Virus record (IMG/VR): IMGVR_UViG_3300021197_000949
Coordinates: 1 to 35,374 of that record
DNA: 35,374 nucleotides
From: a virus
Reading direction: 5' to 3' (one strand)
Below the pieces are notes generated by a model that searched no databases, had not been told where the DNA came from, and was given only the letters and a program-made list of their open reading frames with translations. Positions 1-7,430 of this stretch are shown here, in pieces; the first letter of the stretch is position 1; each line of letters starts with the position of its first letter. The translations under genes were made by a program, and so were the position numbers.

Positions 1-1
1 C

Positions 2-112
2 TGGCTATCGGGTTCCAATGTTGATGTGATGGCGGGGCTCACTACTATTCCTATTTCTAGAGTAAGCGGCTCCACTGGCCCTAGCTTCTCAGGCTCTGCC
101 GGGGTGGGCTGA
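2..112 (+). CDS. 3' end of an upstream fibre-like gene (partial)
   Basis: An open frame enters from the left edge and ends at TGA 110-112, immediately followed by an in-frame TAG. The visible 36 residues are rich in Gly, Ser, Thr and Val and include ISRVSGSTGPSFSG, similar in flavour to the N-terminal RLSGST of the fibre protein at 1878. The next gene starts 3 bases later, so the two are probably cotranscribed and translationally coupled. Too little is visible to name the protein; a fibre or baseplate-associated protein is the natural reading from the neighbours. Confidence 0.6.
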   Translation, partial: WLSGSNVDVMAGLTTIPISRVSGSTGPSFSGSAGVG

Positions 113-115
113 TAG

Positions 116-769
116 ATGGCTCAATTTAGATGGGCATATGTAAATTGTACAGAAGAGACAAACGTAACGATTGCTGGTCCAACTGGCTCACTTCAATTTT
201 TGTCAACCTCAAGTGGATTAAGTGGATCGCATAATTTAATTTACAACACCTCCAGTAATACTTTGTTTATTACTGGAACTTTATTGGTTTCTGGTACAAT
301 CAGTGCCAGCTCGTTTGTTGTAAATCAGACCGACACCATATCTGGTTCAACAATTTTTGGTAATAGCAGTGGCGACACTCACTTATTTACGGGTAGCGTG
401 TTTGTGGGTGCCGGAGGTGCAAACGATTCTACTTTTCAAGTTGATGTTTCTAATGAGCAGTCCATAACACTTGGTATGAGATATGCTTACAGGACTGTTG
501 CTTCATCTGGCTTGACATCATCAACTTCTGATTATATAATCGGCTTCGGTGGAAGTGGCAATTTAGAGTTTAGATTGCATTCTGCCTCAGTTCACAACTC
601 TGGTGCTATCCTAGTAATCAAAGATGAGAATTCTTCAAGAGGCGCCAATGCCGTAACGATCTCAGCCTCTACTGGGGACACTATAGATAACAACGGAGCC
701 TATATTCTCACCGGTTCTAATCCAGCTATTTCACTCTATTCCAACGGTGCTAACTGGTTCGTATTCTAA
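116..769 (+). CDS. Putative tail-fibre protein (217 aa)
   Basis: Low-complexity Gly/Ser/Thr/Asn-rich beta-type protein with no charged helices, as expected for a phage fibre. The segment around residues 75-95 (SGSTIFGNSSGDTHLFTGS) is nearly repeated in the next gene (SGSTSFGDTNDDTHHFTGS), so the two are paralogues. The C-terminus (DTIDNNGAYIL, then a YSNGANWFVF end) matches the closing module of three downstream proteins. Starts at ATG 116 directly after the upstream stop codons and is separated from the next gene by 15 bases holding a GAAGGGG ribosome site. Fibre role is inferred from composition, paralogy and position; which fibre it is cannot be told. Confidence 0.7.
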   Translation: MAQFRWAYVNCTEETNVTIAGPTGSLQFLSTSSGLSGSHNLIYNTSSNTLFITGTLLVSGTISASSFVVNQTDTISGSTIFGNSSGDTHLFTGSVFVGAGGANDSTFQVDVSNEQSITLGMRYAYRTVASSGLTSSTSDYIIGFGGSGNLEFRLHSASVHNSGAILVIKDENSSRGANAVTISASTGDTIDNNGAYILTGSNPAISLYSNGANWFVF

Positions 770-784
770 CGAAGGGGTTATTTA

Positions 785-1780
785 ATGGCTTATAACCTTC
801 TCTCCGGTACAGTTGTCGCAAACGAATCTGTTGTCTTTGAGCCATCCACGAATGGCGGCGAGTTTAGCAACGCAATCGTTGGTGAGTTCCACGGAGATGG
901 TCAATTCCTTCAGAACGTCACAAGAATCGTATCTAACGGCACGACCGACTATATGATTACGGTCGGCAATAATGCCGATAGTTTGGTTGGTGAGCCTAAT
1001 TTACAATTTAACGGATCTCGTTTATATGTAAACGGAAATGTTACTGCTTCCTCCTTACACCTGACCTCACTATCAGCAGGTCAAGCAACCACATCATCAT
1101 TCCTTGCTCTTGATGAAAACAATAACATAGTCTTAACATCTTCTGCTGGTGGTCCTGACGATGCAGTTGCCCAGGGTCCAGTTAATTCTATACAATTCAA
1201 TTCCCCCGATGGTGACCTTGCAGGCTCGGGTAACCTCACATTTTCCAATGGGACAATGTTCGTCACAGGCACACTAATTGTTTCTGGTGCCATTGAGGCA
1301 AACACATTCGACATTATCTCTACAACCATAACAGAGATAGATCAATCAGGCTCTACATCGTTTGGAGACACAAACGATGACACCCATCATTTCACGGGTT
1401 CTTTATCTGTGTTCTCGTCTAGTACCGATTTATTCGCTATTGATGTCGAGAACAAAACAACTAAAATCAAAACAGGGTTGACCTATAATAGAGTGTCCGT
1501 TGTGTCCGATTACACAGTTCTTAAATCAGACTATTATATAGGTATAAATACGGCATCTCCCAGTGCTATAATTACAGCCAGCTTACCAAACGCAAACACC
1601 CTGAACGATGGGCAGACCTTCGTTTTCAAAGATGAGGGAGGATCGTCTAACACCTACAATATTGTGATTTCTGCTAGTTCTGGACAAACAATCGACAATC
1701 AAAATAAAGTAATTTTAGAGTCACCTTATTCATCTTTGACCATTTACTCTGATGGTGCGTCAAAATTCTTTATTACCTGA
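785..1780 (+). CDS. Putative tail-fibre protein (331 aa)
   Basis: Begins MAYNLLSG, the same start as the fibre gene at 3371 (MAYNVLKG). Contains one GEFHGDGQFLQNV unit (around residues 33-45) of the kind repeated in the 3371 product, a GTLIVSGAIEANTF block also seen in the 116 product (GTLLVSGTISASSF), and the SGSTSFGD...HHFTGS block. It closes with QTIDN ... LTIYSDGASKFFI, the shared C-terminal module. These repeats of short beta strands around Gly/Asn turns are typical of trimeric fibre shafts. Lies in one transcription unit with the 116 gene and is followed by a hairpin terminator at 1817-1857. Exact fibre identity unknown. Confidence 0.75.
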   Translation: MAYNLLSGTVVANESVVFEPSTNGGEFSNAIVGEFHGDGQFLQNVTRIVSNGTTDYMITVGNNADSLVGEPNLQFNGSRLYVNGNVTASSLHLTSLSAGQATTSSFLALDENNNIVLTSSAGGPDDAVAQGPVNSIQFNSPDGDLAGSGNLTFSNGTMFVTGTLIVSGAIEANTFDIISTTITEIDQSGSTSFGDTNDDTHHFTGSLSVFSSSTDLFAIDVENKTTKIKTGLTYNRVSVVSDYTVLKSDYYIGINTASPSAIITASLPNANTLNDGQTFVFKDEGGSSNTYNIVISASSGQTIDNQNKVILESPYSSLTIYSDGASKFFIT

Positions 1781-1816
1781 TTTCTCTATGTTGTCCGAGA
1801 AACTAGATAGTAGTGT

Positions 1817-1857
1817 AATGAGGGGTGTATTTGTATGCCCTCCTCATTGTCATTTTT
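1817..1857 (+). terminator. Hairpin terminator after the first fibre genes
   Basis: AATGAGG (1817-1823) pairs with CCTCATT (1842-1848); an inner GGTGTA/TATGCC stem with two wobble pairs closes a TTTG loop, and a run of five T follows at 1853-1857. No copy of the ACTATTTA motif is found between this hairpin and the next gene, although TATTTGT sits at the hairpin tip. Confidence 0.6.
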
Positions 1858-1877
1858 CCATAGGAGGATTTTTATAA

Positions 1878-3260
1878 ATGGCTTACAAATTTCAAGTTGG
1901 ACCCGCTAGGTTAAGCGGCTCCACTGTATTCGAGGAGGCAGTCTCTGCTGCTTCTGTTACTTCTGTCGGTGCTTCTACCGCTGCAACCCTTTCTGCTTCT
2001 GCTGGTGTTTCTGGTGCTTCCGTCTCTGCTGACGGTAATGGTTCTTTCGGTGATCTCACCGTAGGCACAGACAAGCTTCTAGTTGCCAGTAATGGTGTCA
2101 TTACACTCGGCGGTGCTGCTGATACGGCTGTTGATATCGCTGCTGACAGCTTCTACTTCCGTGATGCTGATGGTTCTATGAAGCGTGACACCTTGGTTGA
2201 TTACGCCACCGCAATTGCTGGCAACGGTCTTGCCGCTTCTGGCGGTTCTCTTGCTGTTGTTCCCGATGAGTCATCCATCGAAATCAACGCTGATGCTCTA
2301 AGAGTCAAGGCTCTCGGTATCACTAATGCCATGCTTGCTGCTGATGCTGTTGATGGCTCTAAACTTGCTGACGATTCTGTTGATTCAGAGCACATCGTTG
2401 ACGGCTCTATTGATACAGCCCACATTGCCGACAACGCTGTTACTCTAGCCAAGATGGCTGGTCTATCTAGAGGCTCTTTGATCCTTGGCGATGCTTCAGG
2501 TGATCCATCTGCTCTCGCAAAGGGTAGTGCTGCCCAGTTCCTTCAGTCTGACGGAACCGATCCATCATATGTCTCAGTTTCTGGTGATGCTACCGTCGCT
2601 GCTGGTGGTGCTCTCACTATCGCCGACAACGCTGTTAGTCTAGCTAAGATGGCTGGTCTAGCTCGTGGCTCTATCATCATTGGCGATGCTTCAGGTGATC
2701 CATCTGCTCTCGCAAAGGGCGGTGCTAACACCTTCCTTCAGTCTGACGGTACTGACACATCTTATGTCGCTATGAGCGGGGATGCTACTTTAATTGGTGG
2801 CGCTCTTACCATCGCCGACGACGCTGTTGAAGACTCTATGCTTAATGACAACGTTATTTCGGGTCAAACTGAACTTGCGGCTGGTGATATTGCTGACGCC
2901 GATGAGCTTATGATTTCTGATGGTGGTACCTTGAAGAAGGTTGGTGTCGATAGTCTTGCAACCTTCATCCGTGGCATGAGTGTCCAGGCTATTGGTGACG
3001 AGGCTGGTACTCTCGCCGAGGGCTTGAACTTCGGTACTGCTGCTATTACCGCTGACCGCGCTTGGACTCTTCCTGCATCACCCGCCGTGGGCGATCAGGT
3101 CGTAGTAAAGGCTGGACCAGTTGGTGATGGTGTTGCGATTGTTGTTACAAGAGCAGGTTCTCAGCTAATTGATGGTAGCCTACAAACCGTTAGTCTAGAA
3201 GAGGACGGTTCTTCTGTCACTCTAGTTTACGCGGTAGCCGACCGTTGGGTCATCGTTTGA
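1878..3260 (+). CDS. Large tail-fibre protein with tandem 65-aa repeats (460 aa)
   Basis: Starts MAYKFQVGPARLSGS, like its fibre neighbours, after a strong AGGAGG site (1863-1868). The body is Ala/Ser/Gly/Asp-rich; residues about 150-190 hold short DxSIDTxHIADNAV-type strands common in marine phage fibres, followed by two tandem copies of a 65-residue unit (LAKMAGL ... GDASGDPSALAKG ... FLQSDGTD). It ends with QLIDGSLQTVSLEEDGSSV and VADRWVIV, the C-terminal module shared with the other three fibre proteins. Codon use (GCT, GAT, CTC, GTC rich) resembles the capsid gene rather than the AT-rich flanking fibre genes, suggesting high expression or a separate origin. Hairpin terminators lie on both sides, so it may be its own transcription unit. 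Confidence 0.8.
   Translation: MAYKFQVGPARLSGSTVFEEAVSAASVTSVGASTAATLSASAGVSGASVSADGNGSFGDLTVGTDKLLVASNGVITLGGAADTAVDIAADSFYFRDADGSMKRDTLVDYATAIAGNGLAASGGSLAVVPDESSIEINADALRVKALGITNAMLAADAVDGSKLADDSVDSEHIVDGSIDTAHIADNAVTLAKMAGLSRGSLILGDASGDPSALAKGSAAQFLQSDGTDPSYVSVSGDATVAAGGALTIADNAVSLAKMAGLARGSIIIGDASGDPSALAKGGANTFLQSDGTDTSYVAMSGDATLIGGALTIADDAVEDSMLNDNVISGQTELAAGDIADADELMISDGGTLKKVGVDSLATFIRGMSVQAIGDEAGTLAEGLNFGTAAITADRAWTLPASPAVGDQVVVKAGPVGDGVAIVVTRAGSQLIDGSLQTVSLEEDGSSVTLVYAVADRWVIV
2430..2816 (+). repeat. Two tandem in-frame repeats (195 and 192 bp) inside a fibre gene
   Basis: Copy 1 runs 2430-2624 and copy 2 runs 2625-2816; each begins at GACAACGCTGTTA and contains GGCGATGCTTCAGGTGATCC. 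The copies are nearly identical over about 100 bases and encode a 65/64-residue fibre unit. A third partial start (GACGACGCTGTT) follows at 2817. Such repeats can expand or contract by recombination and so alter shaft length. Confidence 0.85.
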
Positions 3261-3290
3261 TATAAACTTCTGGTTTTTATCAGAATCTCT

Positions 3291-3326
3291 GGGGTGCCCT
3301 CCTATACGGGGGGCATCCTTTTTTCT
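3291..3326 (+). terminator. Hairpin terminator after the repeat-bearing fibre gene
   Basis: GGGTGCCCTCC pairs with GGGGGGCATCC (all pairs Watson-Crick except two G-T wobbles), loop TATAC, followed by six or more T at 3319-3324. The late-type motif lies 5 bases further on. Confidence 0.8.
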
Positions 3327-3330
3327 TGTG

Positions 3331-3340
3331 ACTATTTACT
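3331..3340 (+). promoter_or_regulatory. Putative late promoter motif ACTATTTACT
   Basis: One of a family of ACTATTTA(C/A) motifs found in intergenic spacers ahead of virion genes, here between a terminator and the fibre gene that starts at 3371. Spacing from motif to ATG is 30 bases. Promoter function is inferred from recurrence and placement, not demonstrated. Confidence 0.6.
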
Positions 3341-3370
3341 GAGAATACAAAAATAAAGAGGTTTTCTTAT

Positions 3371-5014
3371 ATGGCTTATAATGTCCTCAAAGGCAACGTA
3401 CAATTCATCAACTCAGATAGTGGCTCAATTGAGAGTATGGTTGATGATCACAGCAATCAAACTATCGCAGGAATAAAAACATTCTCTGGAGTATTAACAG
3501 CTTCTCTTGGGGTTTCCTCTAGTGCTTATTATGGCGACGGTTCAGGGTTGAGCGGATTAAATGTCGCTGTCACAACCTTCGACAACGCCACCATAAATAC
3601 AATAATTGTAGCGAAAGCCGATAATAACATCTCTGGGGCAGTAGGTCTCACATACAACGGAGCCGTGATGGCTGTCACAGGAAATGTGTCAGCGTCAGCA
3701 AACATATCTGGTAGTGGCTTCTATGGTTCTGGTGTTGGGCTCACAAGTATACCAGTAAACCAATTCAATGGCAATATATCTGCCGCAAGTTTATCTCTTG
3801 GGCAATCCACACGAAACGATAGCGGCAATTTAGTTGTCAAATTATCTGGCTCCAGCGGACTTGAGAGCACCGCAGATGGATTAAAAGTAAATCCATCCGT
3901 TGCTGTTCAGAAAACTTCTCCGGTAGACGCAGATAAATTTGTTATAGCAGATTCCGCAGCATCAAATGCTACAAAATATATAACATACCAGAATCTCGCT
4001 TCTGGCATTACAGGTGGAATTACAACATTCCCGCCGGCAGGAAACAACGGTAATGTTCAAATCAAAAACGGCTCTGCTTTTCAAGGTGTAAGTGAACTAA
4101 ATTTTGATACAACAGCTAATACTCTAACTGTTACTGGGCAAATTACAGCCTCTGCTCTTGTTTCTTCATCGTTCTATGGAGATGGAAACAATTTGACAAA
4201 CTTGCCCGCTGCCGAATTGTCTGGAAATGTCAACGCTGGAAACATAAACATTGGAAACGGCTTGTTCAATAGTTCTAATGCCCTCGCGGTCTCTGCTTCT
4301 TATGGATTGACCGTGAGTGCTCAAGGGTTAGAGGTTACAGCAAGTGCCATAAGTGGCTTGAACGTTTTAGTATCAGAAGGACTGGTTGTTTCTCCAATCC
4401 GAGCCAACACAACAGGGTCTGTCGCCGATGGTGACCTCTTCTTGATAACAGATGTAAGCGATTCTAACCAAACAAAGAACGCCACAATGACAACATTGGC
4501 AGCATATATGCAAAGTGAATTAACATTTACTCCCGCCGGAGGATCAAATACCCAGGTGCAATATAACAATAGTGGTCAGTTTGCGGGCTCTTCGACATTT
4601 ACATTTAATTCAGCTACGAACACTCTCGCTGTAACATCGGTTAGTTGCTCAGCAAATGTATCAGCTTCGAGTTTCTACGGCAGTGGACTCAATTTATCTA
4701 ATGTAAACAAGATTGCCTTTGCAACATTCTCTGCTAGTTTTAATGTAACAACGCAGCAAAGCATCGCTGCCATCAACACTTCTGGTTCTATTGTTACAGC
4801 CTCACTGGGTGCGGCTAATGGCTATGACATAGCACAGCCGATCACCTTCAAAGACATAGCAGGTAGCGCCTCTGTTAATAATCTTGTTATAGAGCCATCT
4901 GGATCTCAAACAATTGATGGAAGCAATAATGGAGTCAAGGTAGAATTAGATTATGGCTCAGTAACAATCGCTTCAGATGGTGTGTCTTCCTTCTACATAA
5001 TAGGAACAAACTAA
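3371..5014 (+). CDS. Tail-fibre protein with FYG(D/S)G repeats (547 aa)
   Basis: Starts MAYNVLKG after its own late-type motif. Four copies of a short shaft repeat are visible: SAYYGDGSGLSGL (about nt 3518-3560), SGFYGSGVGLTSIP (3710-3753), SSFYGDGNNLTNLP (4164-4208) and SSFYGSGLNLSNV (4664-4704), a pattern common in trimeric beta-structured fibres. Other paired blocks include LSGNVNAGNINIGNG and FNGNISAASLSLGQS. The end (QTIDG ... VTIASDGVSSFYII) is the shared C-terminal module. Its TAA overlaps the next ATG by one base, so the downstream tip-like protein is translated with it. This is likely the main shaft subunit or one arm of the long fibre; the exact T4 counterpart cannot be assigned. 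Confidence 0.78.
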   Translation: MAYNVLKGNVQFINSDSGSIESMVDDHSNQTIAGIKTFSGVLTASLGVSSSAYYGDGSGLSGLNVAVTTFDNATINTIIVAKADNNISGAVGLTYNGAVMAVTGNVSASANISGSGFYGSGVGLTSIPVNQFNGNISAASLSLGQSTRNDSGNLVVKLSGSSGLESTADGLKVNPSVAVQKTSPVDADKFVIADSAASNATKYITYQNLASGITGGITTFPPAGNNGNVQIKNGSAFQGVSELNFDTTANTLTVTGQITASALVSSSFYGDGNNLTNLPAAELSGNVNAGNINIGNGLFNSSNALAVSASYGLTVSAQGLEVTASAISGLNVLVSEGLVVSPIRANTTGSVADGDLFLITDVSDSNQTKNATMTTLAAYMQSELTFTPAGGSNTQVQYNNSGQFAGSSTFTFNSATNTLAVTSVSCSANVSASSFYGSGLNLSNVNKIAFATFSASFNVTTQQSIAAINTSGSIVTASLGAANGYDIAQPITFKDIAGSASVNNLVIEPSGSQTIDGSNNGVKVELDYGSVTIASDGVSSFYIIGTN

Positions 5015-5766
5015 TGTCAAACCTCAGTTTAGTAAATGGCACTTGGGTTCTTGGACAGGCTGCCGGCTTTCCAGATTGGCGGGTCGTCAACCTAAGTGAT
5101 GGAACTTGGTCGAGTAGCGACCCTGGCGGAAATGCACGAACTTCGGGGGTCGCTACCCTTGGAACAACCACGACTGTAACATGGAACGCCTTTACTGGTG
5201 CCTCTAATGATTCTGTTGATGGGGCGACCTTTGATGGATTACGTTATTACATCCCCCTTACTTACAGCGACGGAACTGCGGTACAAGTTTCCGATGCTGG
5301 CGCTACGATTGAAATGTGGGTAGACACCCCTAGAGTAATAGGTTCAGCGAGAACTCAATTTTCTCTTGGGATCTCTGAGGATCCAACCAACACTAGCAAC
5401 AACACGAGCAAAATGAGTGGATTATACTGGTCACCAGACCAAACTAATAGCTATGTTTACATAGGACAAATAAGAACCAGCGCCAGCCCCCTTACTGTTT
5501 TCAACACAGACAATCAATACGGCTATGGACGCTGTGGTTTAGTCAAGGGAAACGGAGGCTACGCAGCAGGCTGGGCTATCAAGACAGATGGAACAGAATC
5601 TGGAATCAACCAGAGAGGTTTGGTAGACTACACTGGAACCCTTTATATGCAGATTAATATGGGCGCCCCTTCATCGCGCGCCATAAGCAGCGGTCAGACA
5701 AATGTTTGGTCTGCTTTTTATCGAGTCTTGAAGACTCCCATAGGACCAGAAGGAAATAGACCATGA
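5014..5766 (+). CDS. Putative fibre tip or receptor-binding protein (250 aa)
   Basis: Not recognised at family level. The sequence is rich in Trp, Tyr, Gly, Thr and Ser with few Lys or Glu and has no coiled coil, which suggests a globular beta-sandwich such as a carbohydrate-binding or lectin-like tip domain. It lacks the N-terminal MAYN start and the C-terminal TIDG module of the four shaft-type fibre proteins beside it. Start ATG 5014 overlaps the stop of the fibre gene (TAATG), and the stop overlaps the next start (ATGA at 5763-5766), so the three are translationally coupled. A receptor-binding role is inferred from position and composition only. Confidence 0.55.
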   Translation: MSNLSLVNGTWVLGQAAGFPDWRVVNLSDGTWSSSDPGGNARTSGVATLGTTTTVTWNAFTGASNDSVDGATFDGLRYYIPLTYSDGTAVQVSDAGATIEMWVDTPRVIGSARTQFSLGISEDPTNTSNNTSKMSGLYWSPDQTNSYVYIGQIRTSASPLTVFNTDNQYGYGRCGLVKGNGGYAAGWAIKTDGTESGINQRGLVDYTGTLYMQINMGAPSSRAISSGQTNVWSAFYRVLKTPIGPEGNRP

Positions 5767-5975
5767 CAATAAACAACAACAACATAGAAAAATCTCAAGC
5801 AATTAGTGAAAGCGAAGAAGTTCTGCTCGTCAGAACAGAGTGGAATAAAACAGTCTGGGATAGTGTCAAAGCTGAAATTCTAGAACGAATCTCCAACGGA
5901 CAGACTCCTGTTTTAGAAACACACTTACAACAGTTGGGTCTATTTGAGGTTGTTGAGTTCCTAGCAACAGAATAG
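5763..5975 (+). CDS. Small protein coupled to the fibre-tip gene (70 aa)
   Basis: Acidic 70-residue protein, mostly predicted helical after an Asn-rich start (MTINNNNIEK). It contains VRTEWNKTVWDSVKAEIL and ends HLQQLGLFEVVEFLATE. The ATG overlaps the previous stop (ATGA), so it depends on translation of the tip candidate. Size, acidity and placement straight after a putative receptor-binding protein would suit a fibre-folding or assembly chaperone, but no family was recognised and this is speculation. It ends the fibre transcription unit; 106 bases without a gene follow, holding the tandem late motifs. Confidence 0.6.
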   Translation: MTINNNNIEKSQAISESEEVLLVRTEWNKTVWDSVKAEILERISNGQTPVLETHLQQLGLFEVVEFLATE

Positions 5976-6027
5976 ATAGCATAAAATCTGCTCTATTGAT
6001 GTCGTTTAGTTAAAAACGATGTCTTTT

Positions 6028-6050
6028 ACTATTTACAGTTACTATTTAAT
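6028..6050 (+). promoter_or_regulatory. Tandem late promoter motifs ahead of scaffold and capsid
   Basis: Two copies 13 bases apart: ACTATTTAC at 6028-6036 and ACTATTTAAT at 6041-6050. This is the only spacer with two copies, and it serves the scaffold-capsid unit, whose products are needed in the largest amounts. A weak stem (TCGTTT 6002-6007 with AAACGA 6014-6019, then TTTT) just upstream may terminate the fibre unit. Confidence 0.6.
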
Positions 6051-6081
6051 TTGAAAACCATCATCATAGGAGTTTTTGTTA

Positions 6082-7404
6082 ATGTCCTCGTTATTAGAAC
6101 AAGCAATCGTAGACGCCAAGGCGTTGAAGGAAGCCGCAATGAAAAATGCGGAAGCCACAATCATAGACAAGTATTCAGAAGAAGTCAAGTCAACCCTCAA
6201 CCAGCTATTAGAGCAGGATGAGCTTGCAGACCTCATGGGTGGAGAAGACGCACCTTCTCCCGACGCTGAAGCCACAATGGACGAAGAAGTCGAGAAAGAC
6301 GAAATCGCTGAGGGTGTCCCTGATGCCTTTACAGAAGATGTCGCAGAACTAGGTGGAGTAAACGAGGGCGACGACGCCCAAGTAACAATCGACTTTGCAG
6401 AGCTTGCTGAAGCTCTCAAGGAACTCCGCGAGGGTGTTGAAGAAGAAGAAACTCTAGACGAGGAAGAAGAGAAAGAAGAAGAGCCGATGGATGAAGAGAT
6501 GGAAATTGACGAAGACTCCATTATGGAAATGGTCGCTTCTATGCTCTCCGATGATCCTTCTGCCGCAGAAGAAGAGGCTGACGCCGACCAGATGCAAATG
6601 GCTGGTCTTGAAGAGGCAGGCGCAGAAGGAAGAATAGATTGGGATGGTTTCCGATTCGCACTTCAGCGCGGCTCCGGTGGAGCTTGGATGAGAGAAAACA
6701 TGCCCGATCTTGATCACGATGTGATGATGAAGCTCAGGGACATGATCGACGCAGGAGCCGCTGATAGTTCGTTACAAGACACTTATGAAAGAGCATCTGG
6801 TGGTCTTGAAGAAGGCGAAGAAGAAGAGCTTTACGAAGAACTCTCCGACGATCTCCTTGACGCAATCGTAGAAAAACTTACCGTAGATATGGGTGCTTCG
6901 CTCTCTGGTTGGGCTGGTCGTTCCTCCGAGGACACCAAACACCAGATGGAGCTTGAGTTGGCGAAACGCCGCAGCACCGACATGGAAGAGGAACTAAAGG
7001 CGCTAAAGCAAGCGCAAGAAGAACTAGTCTTCGAGAACAAGAAATTAAAAGAAACACTTTCCAACTACCAACAGGTAGTAGGATCCCTTAAGGAGAATGT
7101 GCAGGATGTAAATCTTAGTAATGCACGACTCCTTTACACCAACCGCACGCTAGGAAATACCTCCCTGAATGAGCGACAAAAACAAACAATTGTCGAAGCG
7201 ATTTCTAAGGCTGCTTCGGTTGAGGAAGCAAGGACAATCCACGAGACACTTCAAAGCACAGTGTCGGCTGCTCCCAAGAGCAGACCACAATCACTAAGCG
7301 AAGCCATCAACCGTCCCACTTCCATTATCCGTGCATCTCGCAAGGAAGAGCCAAAGGCTGATCCACTTACTGCGAGAATGCGTAAACTAGCAGGTATTAA
7401 TTAA
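6082..7404 (+). CDS. Prohead core scaffold protein, T4 gp22-like (440 aa)
   Basis: Forms the internal core around which the capsid assembles and is then degraded by the prohead protease. Evidence: position directly upstream of the major capsid gene; extreme acidity (Glu/Asp runs at about residues 115-145, 165-180, 245-260); a long coiled coil at about 285-350; and a C-terminal block ARLLYTNRTLG ... LNERQKQTIVEAI ... ASVEEA followed by LTARMRKLAGIN, a pattern I associate with gp22-type proteins of marine T4 relatives. Start set at ATG 6082, with AGGAG at 6068-6072 nine bases upstream, rather than the in-frame TTG two codons earlier. Much longer than T4 gp22 (about 270 aa) because of the acidic N-terminal half. 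Cotranscribed with the capsid gene. Confidence 0.82.
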   Translation: MSSLLEQAIVDAKALKEAAMKNAEATIIDKYSEEVKSTLNQLLEQDELADLMGGEDAPSPDAEATMDEEVEKDEIAEGVPDAFTEDVAELGGVNEGDDAQVTIDFAELAEALKELREGVEEEETLDEEEEKEEEPMDEEMEIDEDSIMEMVASMLSDDPSAAEEEADADQMQMAGLEEAGAEGRIDWDGFRFALQRGSGGAWMRENMPDLDHDVMMKLRDMIDAGAADSSLQDTYERASGGLEEGEEEELYEELSDDLLDAIVEKLTVDMGASLSGWAGRSSEDTKHQMELELAKRRSTDMEEELKALKQAQEELVFENKKLKETLSNYQQVVGSLKENVQDVNLSNARLLYTNRTLGNTSLNERQKQTIVEAISKAASVEEARTIHETLQSTVSAAPKSRPQSLSEAINRPTSIIRASRKEEPKADPLTARMRKLAGIN

Positions 7405-7430
7405 ATCAAATTTAAGGAGGATTTATTATT

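Noticed and set aside
6042-6521. Long Ser-rich open frame on the minus strand
   Set aside because: It is the antisense of the Glu/Asp-rich scaffold gene (GAA/GAG repeats read as Ser codons); no ribosome site and no protein-like composition.
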